Positions 22,942 to 33,968 of a stretch of DNA of 55,727 bases are shown one piece after another (position 1 is the first letter of the stretch; every line of letters starts with the position of its first letter). Both the position numbers and the translations under genes were made by a program. Source of the stretch: Ganoderma boninense (taxonomy: Eukaryota; Basidiomycota; Agaricomycetes; Polyporales; Polyporaceae); the NCBI GenBank assembly GCA_002900995.3, contig PJEW03000024.1, positions 1 through 55,727 on the forward strand, written 5' to 3'. The notes below the pieces were generated by a model. The model saw nothing but the letters and a program-made list of their open reading frames with translations. It had not been told where the DNA came from and searched no databases.

Positions 22942-25817
22942 TTACGACGACTCGCTCTCCTTAGCCTTCTTGGCGGCTGGTGTGTCCTCCGACTCAGCCG
23001 CGGGACGCTTTGCCGAAGATCGACTCTCCACTGGCACGCCACTCTGCAGCAACAAGTCAGAGGGGGACAGACCATTGGGGGAGACATTGACATCCGTTCC
23101 AGGTGCAGGAGACACCATCTCCATGCTTCCGTCCATCGGAGGCGATGGGACACGCACCGCCTCCTGAGGCGCGGCCCGAGATCCAGGGACTTCGACTGCG
23201 CCGCCGTTCGGGCTGCTGAACGTGCTGACAGTGGTTGTGGCTGCCGGTTGAGCGACGAAGGTGAGCACAGAGGGGTTGATGCTGAGCGGTGGGGTCCCTG
23301 GCTGGTGAGCAGAGGCGGTATCAGAAGTAATGACGGATGGGACAAGGGGTGGTGCGGACGGCAAGGCTGTGGGCCCAGGAAGGGAGGATGTCGGCGCGGG
23401 CGCTGCTGCGGTAGTGCCGTTTATGGTAGCAGCGCCCGCAGAGGCGCCAGGCGAAGAGTCGCGGTCAGCCCTGTGGTCAGCAGACACAACCTCCGTAGTC
23501 GCGGATGGAGAGGGAGGCACAGGTTCCGCAGGCGAGCTGGAGGAGGTGGGCACCGCACCTGGAGAGGGGGGCGGAGCGTCGGGCCCGGACATAGCTGTGT
23601 TGGGAGAGGCGGGCGCAACGTCGGTGCTGGGGGGGGCCGGTGCGGCTAGGGTGCCGGGGGAGTCGGGCGCCGCGTTGATAACGGAAGAGACGGGCGCTGC
23701 GCTGACACCATTGGCGGCTGGAGTAATATGGGTAAGAACCCACATCACGTCTTCGACGGCCTCGCGCAGTGCGCCGACGTCGCTCTCCGCCTCTTGAAGC
23801 GCCTTGAACCACCATCCGAGGCACAAAATGGTCATGAACAGACCATTGCACCCTCCGCGACGAATCTTCGCCCACTCACTGCTGTCCGAGGGCGCGACGC
23901 GCGGCAGAGGCCAGCAGGCGCCATCGTCTCCTTGGCGGCATTCGGGCTGAACATGGCGCCACCACGACTTCCAAGAGCCCACGTAAACTGCCAACGACCT
24001 GATCTTTGGCGGTCGGTTGTAGTTCCGCGCGCGGTTGATCCAGTTTCGGGCTTCCTCTGGGCGATACTTCGCCGTGATCCTGTTCGCGTGATTCTGCGAG
24101 CAGAAGCGTTAGTCTATGCCTTCCATGATACGTGGATTTCCCATACTCACGCCCCCGTCAGGATACCTCAGCGCTGCTTCGAACTGTCCCCACGCCTTGA
24201 CCAGGTCCCGCCACCATCCCTCGTCGCTCACCGTCTCAAGGTGTTCCCTCGCCTCGACTGCCCACTCCGGCTCTTCCACCGGCTCGTTCAGATCCTCGTC
24301 CGCCTCAACGATCCTCCTCGCTTCGTCTGCGCTGACGTTTCGCTTCTCCATGACCTTCCAAACCCTCAAGTTCTTCGCATGTCGCGCTTGAACGATGTCG
24401 TCGTAGCTCGGCTGCGGCGTAGGTGGGCTCGGGCGAGGTGCTGGCTGGTCCTCTTCCGGGGCTGCGAAGTTGTCGGAGGTTGGGGTGCCGGCGTGTTCGG
24501 ACGGTGTAGGTGAGCGCATTTCTGCAGCTTCGGGGGATTGTCGTGCTGAGACCTGTTTGTCCGTGGTCGAGGAAGGCTGAGGCTGAGGGTCGGGCAGCAC
24601 ATCGTTTGGCGGCGGCGGTGCCGCAGCACCGTGAGCTTGAACGGAATGCGTCACGGCCCGGGAAGCGGTGGCGGATAGTTGACCATCGACGGTCTCGCCA
24701 TTGAAGAGCGATTCGAGTTGCTTTGGGAGCTCGGGAGCTATTTACCATGTAAGTACTTCATATCTCAATAATGTCATATACGCTACGCACGGAAGCAACG
24801 CGAGATGAATGAGTCGAAGGAGGATTGGACTACATTCCAGTCCTCCGACGCCTCTGACCAGATATTGCCGAGCTTGAGGGTGGTCCCATTGTGGATCCTA
24901 GACGATGCCATGAGCTTCTGTGACACGCGGACAGGGAATAGGTGGACATATGCAAGGGTGACGTTCTGCCCGGTCTCCGGGTTAGGGCCTCCGAGGAAGA
25001 GCGTACCCTTGAACCCGGTCTGATCCTCCACGGCCTTGAGCGCCTCCAAACCCGTTCGTGCAAGCAGGTTGATCGACCTTCGGACGCGGCGCCGTTAAAG
25101 TGGCGTTGAATGTATAAAAGGTGCAGAACTTACTTTTGCAGTGCTTGTACTTTTTGCTGAGCCTCCTCGACACCTTCCGTCAGGAGTGCTTCAAACGTTA
25201 TCGGCGTCACGAGCTGCTCAGCATAGTGCTTCTGGCGATATTCCTCCACCTCGTCCTTGACGCTCTCCGACTCGTCGTTGAGAAGACGCTTCGAGACCTC
25301 TTGCAAGAACGACATGGAGTGACGGTCTGGTTCCTCGGGCTTCTTGCTCGCGGCGTAGTTTGCGGAGGTGAGCGCGACCTCGGCCATGACCTTCTGGGTG
25401 TAAAGGTGCAGGTAAGACTGGTACGGTGCGATGAGCTGAGTCTTCTTTCTTGTCAGACTGAGCGTCACACTGCTGGCCTTGTTGCCTTTGCCTGTCGCGG
25501 TTGGACGCACGCGGTTCCGGAACCACCATTCGATTTGCTGCAGGTCACAGGTCAGCGAAAGTTCTACGCTGTACTTCTTCCTGACGTACCTCACGGCGCC
25601 TGTCCAGCTTGTGCTTTTTCGCAACCTCAACATCGCCGTCAGCGTCCAGGATCTCAGTCTTCGTGGGCGGCTCCATGGGCCAGCTCTTGATGAATGCCTC
25701 CATCGTCGCGTTCAAGAAGGCGCGGGTTGTCCCTTTTGTCTGGGCGTCCACGAAGTTCTTCTTCCGCTGAGTGAGCCAGGTGGTCTGCGGGTCGGAAGCC
25801 CATGTCTGTCGTCCCAT
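22942..25817 (-). CDS. Element I accessory protein, HMG-like/coiled-coil, 885 aa
   Basis: Five exons (25817-25590, 25537-25134, 25077-24791, 24737-24151, 24093-22942) join in frame to 885 residues with canonical 51-57-nt introns. It starts MGRQTWASDPQTTWLTQRKK. Residues about 77-90 (QIEWWFRNRVRPTATGKG) form a conserved aromatic/basic block. YQSYLHLYTQKVM to EVEEYRQKHY follows and could form an HMG-like helical unit. A helix and LEALKAVEDQTGFKGTLFLG come next. The middle is Pro/Ser-rich with a charged helix (DEARRIVEADEDLNEPVEE). A second Trp-rich block has YRPEEARNWINRARNYN and WWRHVQP. The C-terminal ~300 residues are Ala/Ser/Pro-rich, ending in a basic signal-like stretch (KRPAAESEDTPAAKKAKE). 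The function is unknown; I recall related proteins as large families in agaricomycetes. Its placement inside the TIRs makes it transposon cargo. Confidence 0.8.
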
Positions 25818-26339
25818 GGTGAGCGGGAGTGGCGACACGGGCAGATGGAGTGGTGATGCGGGCAGATGGTAAGCGAGAACAACAACCAGATATAATTTTA
25901 CAAGCTCAGGCCATTGACAGCGGTCCCCCACTCCGTGGTTGGGATTGGGATGGGATGTCTCAGATCCCGAGGGGAGATGAGCCTGGCCCTTAGCGATTCC
26001 TTTGACGTGCCGACTTTGCGATAGGCTGCTTATCACAGTGCGATCACAAGGGAATAATTTAATCCAAGGGCAGCGCATCGCCCTCGCCGGCCCCTCGATA
26101 CCCTTGTCCCCAACTCTCATCCTCGTCTGGATGACCCATCTCTCTTTGGCCCCCACAGCCCAATCCACCACCAGCGCGATGGCAGCCGTAGGCCACAATT
26201 GTACGTGTATTCATTGTGTCCACAATTCGAGCCTCACCGTGCGTCAATAGCCGCTGGCCGCGGCGGCGGCGGCGACGACCGTATCGATCAGGCCTCTCAG
26301 CCAGCCACGGTCGCAGACATCGTCCCCCAATTGTCGACC
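25818..26339. promoter_or_regulatory. Divergent promoter region inside Element I
   Basis: This 522-nt interval separates two divergently transcribed Element I genes, so it should hold both promoters. No specific binding motif was identified. Confidence 0.4.
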
Positions 26340-27013
26340 ATGTCCCTCGATGATGCTCACCGCGATCGCGACGCTGCGCCAGCCCAGCAGGCGCCTTCCA
26401 CACCGGCCGCAGCTCGCACCGTCGTTAACATCACCGTGCACGCTCAGAACTCCCCCGTCCACGTCTACATTGGAAGCACTTCCCCAGAGGAAGGCGAGGG
26501 CCCTCGCGGCACCAACCGCGTCCTTCGCGGTATGATGCCTGTTACTCTGCCGCAGCCCCATCGTGTCCTCCAAGCCAACCCGGCTGCCCATGTCGCCACG
26601 GTGTCTTCGGCAGCCAGCTCGCCTGCTGTTCCTGCTGATATCGGTGCCCCGCCCCCCGCCTCCACGGACGATCCCGCTCCGGCGAACGTCAGCGGGCTTC
26701 AGTCTGAGGTGGCCCCACCTCTGCATGACGATCACGGTGCGTAATGCCCTCCCACTTGCAGCTTACGTTCTCATGGGCCTCTCGTCATTTCGCAGACGAG
26801 CACATCGCCCCCCCCAACCCGCTTCAAACGGGCAAGTGGCATGCTGTCGTCGCAGGGAGGAAGGTTGGCGTGTGGGCCGACTGGACGGAGATGGCGTCGT
26901 ACGTGCTTAACGTGCCGGGAAACCGCCACAAGAGCTTCGCAACCCGGAGCGAGGCTTTATTGTGGTACTACAGGGCCAAGGTGGACGGAAATGTCGTCGT
27001 CATCGCCGAGTAA
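26340..27013 (+). CDS. RNase H1 N-terminal (hybrid-binding domain)-like protein in Element I
   Basis: Two exons (26340-26736, 26796-27013) join to 204 residues. The first ~130 residues are low-complexity Ala/Pro/Ser with VVNITVHAQNSPVHVYIGS. The C-terminal ~55 residues, KWHAVVAGRKVGVWADWTEM to HKSFATRSEALLWYY, match the pattern of the RNase H1 N-terminal/caulimovirus viroplasmin fold: (K)WYAV..GR..G(V/I)..W.E......G......K.F.T..EA..(Y/F). That domain binds RNA:DNA hybrids or dsRNA. No RNase H catalytic domain follows. The gene lies between the divergent accessory gene and the transposase, so it is transposon cargo. Hybrid binding is inferred from pattern only. The ATG at 26340 is chosen as the first one in a good context. 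Confidence 0.7.
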
Positions 27014-27707
27014 CTACGTACCTGTATTCTGTCGTCCGTCGTCGAAATTAGAAGGATCGTGGTCTTGTCTGTCATCTGTGTGCGCATGTGAGGCAGATTC
27101 TTCAGAGTCGTGGCTTTTGTCTGTTGGACGGGACAACAAAAGAGGATGGTGTGGAGTTCACCATCAGGTCGACTGGGAGGCGGACGGGTGTATGGGACGG
27201 TGGGAAGAATGAGCGCCGTCGTAGCCTCGCATACTCGGTGGGGGAACTCAGCGGTACAAGGAAAGCAGACCCGAATAGTAAATAGTGAGCGTGGAAGAGA
27301 GCAGTGAATACCGCGCAAATCTGAAATTTCAGACGAATGTGCGATCATTGTTGGCATTTACAGAGTAAACACCGAGTCCAGAACCGCTGGTGTCGAATGT
27401 CGCGCGCTCGCATTGCACCCAGTTTGCATTCTCGAGACAGCGCTCTCGATACAGTGAACTTCAGTAGGCTAGCTCTAATCCACCCAACCCAGTCATTGTA
27501 AATTGGGTTTCATTCAGAACTGCATGTGTTGCGCCCGAATATCACCTCCATAGCAAAATTACATATGAATGCTTGAATTTACAGGCAGCGACCGTGTATA
27601 AGCGCATCCATGCAGGCCAATTCTGGATATGGAATCGGAGCGTTTCCCTCCAGCGCCACTACTGCTCCTCTTCCCCTCCGCTATTCTCTAGCTCATTGTC
27701 GCATACC
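27014..27707 (+). promoter_or_regulatory. Upstream region of the Element I transposase
   Basis: This is 690 nt without a convincing gene. T/C-rich sequence (about 27650-27700) precedes the transposase ATG. Likely promoter and leader. Confidence 0.35.
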
Positions 27708-30700
27708 ATGCCTCCCAAACGCACACAAAATTCCGCCGCTGGCGGCAACAAAAGGGCCCGAACCTTCAAGCTCAGAGCCATAGAATCCCCTACGCCCGCG
27801 GCAGCAGCTGCAGCATCCGGTCCTTCCGACGAACTAGCATCCAGGACGTACGCTCAGAACAACCGTTCCTACCAGGTTTACTCACTCTCCGACGGCCGCC
27901 TCGGGATGCGACATAGCGACACCACGATTCAGGTGACAGTCCCTGTAGTTCCGACAGCGGATCAGCAACTAGTGTCCTCCCTCATAGGCGACTTCCCGGT
28001 CGACCAGGCTGAAGAGCTGCAACCCGAGGTGACCGGTACTGCAGCAGCTCCCTCGAAAAAGAAGCGGGCGAGGCGTCTGGAGCTCCGAGCAGCTGTGAGT
28101 GTTTTCTGCCATGCCGGCTCGATGTCTCGCTGAAGAGGTCATCTATTTCAGAACAAAGTTCGCGAATGGCTTCCTCTGCGACAGGACTTTTTGGACGAAC
28201 TCTTGCGCTTCGCCGGGAGCGAATACTCTGTGGATGCAAACCAGGACGAGATACGGTGCAAACAGTGTCAAGAACCTGGGGCAACCTTTCGGTGCACAGA
28301 GTGCGACAGCCGCCAGTTCTACTGTGAAGCTTGCACTCTGGCGAGGCATCAACACTTGGCGCTGCATCGCGTCGAGGTGCGTATCTTACCCTGATGCGAA
28401 TGCGTGGATAGTCCATCTTAAATGTTGCCATTCTACTAGCATTGGGACGGCAAAGCCTTCCGACGGCTGAGCCTCCGCGATCTCGGACTCGTTATTCAAC
28501 TTGGCCACGATGGTGAGCCTTGTGAGTGCCCATCGCTGAACTCGCGTCGCCTTGCGGTTGGCGACATCACGGGCGCGCATTTTGTCACCGTGCGCTTCTG
28601 CCAGTGTCTCGACGATCAGGACCTATTCACGCCGGAATGGGTGCAGCTAATGCGGCGTGGATGGTTCCCTGCAACAACTAATCGTCCCGCGACGGCGTTC
28701 ACCTTCCGCATGCTGGAGTTCTTCCAGGAGCTCAATTTCCAGGCCAAAACCAACCTCTTCGACTTCTGGAAAACCCTGGAGCGAGTGACGGATAATTCTG
28801 GGGCTTCTCCCCCGCTGGTATGCCTCCTCGTCATGTCATATCCGGCTGTTCTTGATCCTGACCTTCTCATCAGGACCGCTACAAGCAAGTGTCGCATGCC
28901 ATGCGACTGTGGCGGCATCTTGTAATTCTCAAGCGGCACGGACGAGGACACCATCCTGACGGCGCGGACGGTACCCAGAAAGGCGAGCTGGTTGTGGAGT
29001 GTCCGGCATGTCCGCAGCCAGGGAAGAACATTCCAGCTGACTGGGAGAGCGCGCCTACAGACGTGAAGTAAGTGTTCAGCTTCTTGTCAGCACTGATATC
29101 GCCCGTTGATCTCGCATACATTAGATGGCTGTACACCTTATTCCTCATGTGCGACGCAAATTTCCGCGCCAAGTCGAAGGATCGAGGGTTCGACCAGTTC
29201 GAGCTTGGCTCCGGCTGGTCGTATTTCGCCGAGACCGTTGGGTACCAGCAGCACCTTGCACAAGTGGGCGACCAAGAAGAAGTGTGTCTTATTTTTATCA
29301 TTGTCCCGGGCCAAATATCTGATCTCACGGATCTCTGATGTCAGAAAAACGAGTGCTCGGCGGAGCACAAAGCCATCCTCAATGCTAACATGCGTCGCGA
29401 GGGGTACCTCGCAACCGGTGTAGGGGCTGTATTATGCGCGCGACATGCCTTGGTTCGGAAGAACGGCGCCGGTGATGTTCCGAACGGAGAGAAGTAAGTG
29501 CTGGCCTTGACTCCTTGAAGAAGCAACCTCATCTCCATGCGTGCATACTAGATTCGCGATTATGGATTACCTCTTTTTTTCCACTATCCTGGGCATCACC
29601 TTGATGCTCCTCGTCTCGTATGATGTCGCCTGCCAGTGGCACAAGCACCTTCCTATCCGAATGACGGCACTGCCTTCCCATCTCCAGCGAGATCTCGACC
29701 TACTACCCATCCGTTTCGCCATCCCCAAGAAGCACATCCGTGTGCACGGCCCTAACCACTCCCGTTACTCTCTCAACTTCCTTCCGCATGTTGGCAGGAC
29801 ATATGGCGAGGGAATCGAGGCACACTGGAGTCATATGAACCCAGTGTCACTTAGCGCGAGGGAAATGGGGCCAGGCGTGCGGCACGAGTTCTACAATGAC
29901 CACTGGGGCGCGTGGAATTGGCAAAAGGTCATCGGACTTGGTGCGCACTGATCGGAATCTTCTCCGTGCGAACATTGACACCTGTTCGCAGGTTCGTTTC
30001 TCCATGGCGCCCTGCGGGAAGCAGACAAGATGAGCAGCATCCACCATTCTGCTCACAAGGATTTTGGTACGACCATCGACGTGGAAACTCTCAAGCGGTG
30101 GGAAGCGGATGTCGAGGCTTGGAAGGCGGACCCATCGAGCTCGCCCGATCTATACGAGGAGCCGCGTTCGAGTAAGTTGTGGGCTTAATCAAATGCGACT
30201 GCAGCTTATCTCTCACAGGCGCGACCTACCAATCTGTCCGTCTCCAGATTGCCGAGGAGGAGGCCCGAGAATTGGCCGCTGGCACGCTCCCACCACACGA
30301 TGTCTCGCCCGGCGTCTTTATCCAGGTTGGGCTAGAACTCGAAGAGCAACAGTAAGTCTGCGCAGTACGGGCCTACAACCATCGGATTTCTCTTTGCATG
30401 AATAATTGATCTCTCCGACAGGCGCTCCCTCCAAGTCCGTCAAGCTCGAGGACCGACGGCGACCAGCACACTTGCCGACATCCAAGAAAAACGCAACACA
30501 TTGGCGCGCCGGATCGAGCTGTGGCAAACGCTTCAAGACGCCCATATGCCCCTCGTGGCTCAGATCCGAGGCTCCGGAAATCTCACGTTGTCAGCAAGTG
30601 ACCCAGCCGTCCCATCTTCCACCGCCCAGACATCTCTCCCTGTTCTCCCTCCATCTCTGACGCCCGCGACCTCATCTCCGTCTCCGCAGTCCTCCAATGT

Positions 30701-31589
30701 CGAAGACATTCGCCTCTGGCTACCCTCTGCGCTCCCTCTGGCCTTGCGAACGACTGCAGTCAGTCCCGGACTGGTTGACAAAGAATGCCGCCTCCGTACT
30801 GCTCAAGCCGATGACACCTTGGAGGACCTGCGATGGTGCCGGCGGATCCTCACAGGCGTGAACGAATTCCGCCGGTACAATGTAGACGGAATGGGGCAGC
30901 GGACCGAGGGCAAGGTGCGCACCGTGTACTCGAACTTCAAGGACAAACAGCAACGCGCGGCCGAACGTTATCGTGCCGCCCGCGCCGCCCTTACGTCTCT
31001 CGACCCCGACGGGAACTGGACCGCTCGCTTAAAGGTCCTGAACGCCACCGATATTCGTGGCCCGGGACGCGACGATAATACCGCCCTCGGTGAAGGCTAC
31101 TACGAAATCTCTTGGATATGGCTTGTACCTCGTGAGTCCACCTTGCCATCCACAAACCTCGGCGATGCACTGGACCGCAACGAGTTCCTGGAGAACATCA
31201 GGGTGGAGTGGGCACGGAGCAAGGCGCGGGCAGAGCGGTGGCGGGAGGAGATCCAGTTGCTAGAGGAGGAGATGCGGCGCGTTATCAAGTATCTGGAGTG
31301 GCGAGCGTCGTGGTGGAGAGATCAGAGTACCCGGCGGGTGAGTCAGTCAGCAACACTTCTGCGAGGACTCAAGGTGTATGCGGAGCGGCAAGCACGGGTT
31401 TTTGAAGGGCTCGCGCAGCGCTTCGCTCTCCTGTGGGTTCCTTATTTCCGAGAGCACCGCAGTGCAGTGCCGGAATGGGCTGCATCCTACAAGGTCCCTC
31501 TTCGTAAGGGGACGGCGGATGAGGCGCAGGATCTGGAGGGCTTGCAGTCGGACTCGGACTCAGATGCAGAGGTACAGTCGGATGTGTAG
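27708..31589 (+). CDS. KDZ transposase, CxC2 type, intact (Element I)
   Basis: Ten exons (27708-28094, 28152-28376, 28440-28817, 28874-29067, 29125-29281, 29345-29493, 29552-29940, 29992-30171, 30219-30351, 30422-31589) join in frame to 1,119 residues. Introns are 47-70 nt and all GT..AG. Residues about 165-200 form the CxC2 zinc cluster: CKQC, FRCTEC, FYCEAC, then two His. The RNase H-fold core shows a DDE-type triad: Asp405 in FLMCDANFR, Asp521 in SYDVACQWHKH, and Glu583 or Glu586 in YGEGIEAHW. The C-terminal third is a helical, charged segment ending in an Asp/Ser run. The start MPPKRTQN is basic, as is usual for nuclear transposases. No defect was found, so it is predicted active. Confidence 0.93.
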
Positions 31590-31984
31590 TCTAGTCTAGT
31601 GTTATCGCATAACGTAGGCCTCTCGTGTTGCGGACAAGAGTGGATATGAAAGTTGTACATAGTGCACGCTAACAGCTACGAATGCCATGTCCTGTACTAA
31701 TGTTATCATTACGCATTGAACTGGCCCCAAGCAGGCATCCGAGAGCGGAGAGAGAAACATGGTAGGGGCGCCTACCTGGCTCGCAACAGCGCGCTGCCTC
31801 TTTTTGATGTTCTGAGTGGCGCTCAGGCTTGCATGGCTGTGTCTTCAAACATTTCTAATTTGTCAGTTCCCACTCACAATCTCTGTATACGGTGTTCAAT
31901 ACCATTGCTATAAGCAGTAAATATGAGCAATGCCATCAAATCTCCGGCAATTTTTGCGCTACATTTTGAATTACAAAGATTACA
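31590..31984. other. Spacer between transposase and right array (Element I)
   Basis: About 400 nt without a gene; probably the transposase 3' UTR and terminator. No polyadenylation signal was assigned. Confidence 0.35.
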
Positions 31985-32877
31985 ACTACAAGGCCGGTGG
32001 ATAATTACAATGTGAACATTCAATTACAACGGTGGGGAATATACAATACAGAAATTCAATTACAACAGTGGTAGGTATATACAATATGGGATTCAATTAC
32101 AACAGTGGTGGGTATATACAATACAGGAATTCAATTACAACAGCAGTGGGTATATACAACTGCTGGCATTCAATTACAACAGTGGTGGATATATACAATA
32201 CAGGAATTCAATTACAACAGTGGTGGGTATATACAATACAGTAATTCAATTACAACAGTGGTGGGAATATACAATATGGGAATTCAATTACAACAGCAGT
32301 GGGTATATACAATACAGGAATTCAATTACAACAGTGGTGGGTATATACAATACGGGAATTCAATTACAACAGCAGTGGGTATATACAACTGCAGGCATTT
32401 AATTACAAGGCCAGGAGGAATATACAATATGGGAATTCAATTACAACAGCAGTGGGTATATACAACTGCAGGCATTTAATTACAAGGCCAGGAGGAATAT
32501 ACAATACAGGAATTCAATTACAACATCAGTGGGTATATACAACTGCTGGCATTCAATTACAACAGTGGTGGATATATACAATACAGGAATTCAATTACAA
32601 CAGTGGTGGGTATATACAATACAGTAATTCAATTACAACAGCGGTGGGTATATACAATACAGGAATTCAATTACAACAGCAGTGGGTATATACAATATGG
32701 GATTCAATTACAACAGTGGTGGGTATATACAATATGGGATTCAATTACAAGGCCAGTAGGGTCAATTGTTGTAATATAGTAGGTAGGTTCATTAATTATA
32801 CAATGGTGATCTGGCTTTGCAATACCACTATACCAGGTACTAGGTATATTGTAATACAATCATGGTGACTACAGGTG
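31985..32877 (-). repeat. Element I right TIR with 38-bp satellite array
   Basis: About 20 units of the same ~38-bp satellite as at the left end, in inverted orientation, followed by the unique ~125-bp terminus. Array length and variant order differ from the left end, while the outermost ~200 bp are identical. Confidence 0.9.
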
Positions 32878-32884
32878 GGTGGGG
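32878..32884 (+). repeat. Right target site duplication of Element I (GGTGGGG)
   Basis: Matches 21564-21570. The next base is another G, followed by the uninterrupted gene B sequence. Confidence 0.85.
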
Positions 32885-33868
32885 GACTTCGTAGGCATTG
32901 GTTGCCAAGCCGATGACGACAGAGGTGGAGGGGGTTTGGAGGGGGAGGTGGACCGGCCGGCCGTGGACTTCGTAGGCGATGAGGGCCGGGATGCAATGGA
33001 CGGAGGAGAAGGCTCGAAGGCGGTGAAGATACAAAGGCGAGCGCCGAGGTGCGCCCGCTGGATATAATGCTCTAACGCAGGCGTGAACGCGGTGAACCCC
33101 TTGAACTGGGGGGTACAGACGTCGATCTCGCGCCTCGGATCTACGAACGAAAACCTGATAGCGAGTCAGTAACATGTCAAGGAATGAAAACAATGGGTCT
33201 CACCAATCGCAACGCCCATAAATGCCATTTTCCGAAGCCACGCGGAGGGAGTATATGTTCGAAGCTCCAGCGAAAAGGGAGAGGGCAGCGGAGGAGGCAT
33301 AAGCGCGTTTCATGATTTTCTCGCTGACAATATCCACGGTGTCGTTGGAGAGATCGTAGAACACCTCCTCGTTAAGGGCCCAAGCCAAGCGAGCGTCGGC
33401 CTTGGTAGTGCAGACAATAACCAGGGGGAATATGTATGGCCAGGGCCCGATAGACATGTTAGGAGGCCTGACGAACACCCCATAGGACCCGCGTGAGCAA
33501 GAGACGCGAACGGGAGGAAAGGGAGGAGGGGGAGATGGATGGAAGGTTGGTGGTCGAGGAGATAGTCCAAGAGCAAAACGTACCGCTGAATAAAGACGCC
33601 CGACTGCTTGTGCTTCACGTCGAAAACGACGTAATAATGAGGCGCCTCCTTCGCCTCGGAGTCGAGGTCGACATCCATGCGGATGCCAGCCATCCCGCTA
33701 GACAGTGGTATGCGAGGGGCAAGAGGAGGTATGGACAAAACACACAGCTCGAGAAAGGACGGCTTTTGTCGTAGAAGAAGCTCTTCGCTTAATCGTCCAC
33801 ATGTTCAGACTGCATTCTGCCTTCTCCCACCTCTGTGCTTCTAGTCGCAGATAATCGGTTCAGGCTCC

Positions 33869-33968
33869 NNNNNNNNNNNNNNNNNNNNNNNNNNNNNNNN
33901 NNNNNNNNNNNNNNNNNNNNNNNNNNNNNNNNNNNNNNNNNNNNNNNNNNNNNNNNNNNNNNNNNNNN
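33869..33968. other. Assembly gap (100 N)
   Basis: Exactly 100 N, the conventional placeholder for a gap of unknown size. It falls where Element III should continue into its transposase. Confidence 0.98.

Larger units (their letters stand above)
21571..32877. mobile_element. Element I: complete 11.3-kb KDZ (CxC2-type) transposon
   Basis: Both ends are perfect inverted copies: CACCTGTAGTCACC at the left and its complement at the right, identical for at least 200 bp. The flanks are GGTGGGG at 21564-21570 and 32878-32884, and the empty site CTTGGTGGGGGACTTC is preserved in Element II (about 43297-43312). Subterminal arrays of a ~38-bp satellite occupy about 1 kb at each end in inverted orientation. 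The interior carries three genes: an HMG-like protein (minus), an RNase H1-HBD-like protein (plus) and an intact KDZ transposase (plus). Perfect ends and an open transposase point to recent movement. Confidence 0.92.
20962..33738 (-). pseudogene. Gene B (Element III copy), split in its third exon by Element I
   Basis: The 5' part lies at 33738-32878 (exon 1 33738-33584, exon 2 33467-33204, start of exon 3 from 33154). The 3' part lies at 21570-20962. Exon 3 is interrupted by the 11.3-kb Element I, which also duplicated 7-8 bp. Without the insertion the sequence equals gene B of Element II, including the GC..AG intron. This is a clear insertional knockout, and it shows that Element I arrived after Element III. 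Confidence 0.85.
17333..33868. mobile_element. Element III: partial KDZ transposon, split by Element I, cut by gap
   Basis: The left end begins CACCTGATCATCACGG, identical to both ends of Element II. Excluding the nested Element I, its sequence follows Element II through gene A and gene B and into the region before the transposase, then stops at a 100-N gap at 33869. The stretch 32878-33868 matches 43301-44291 at a constant offset, so it has no net indels. The left part lacks about 400 bp of subterminal sequence that Element II has. Its right end and transposase are not in the assembled sequence, so its target duplication cannot be checked; the left flank is CATCACAG. Confidence 0.85.
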
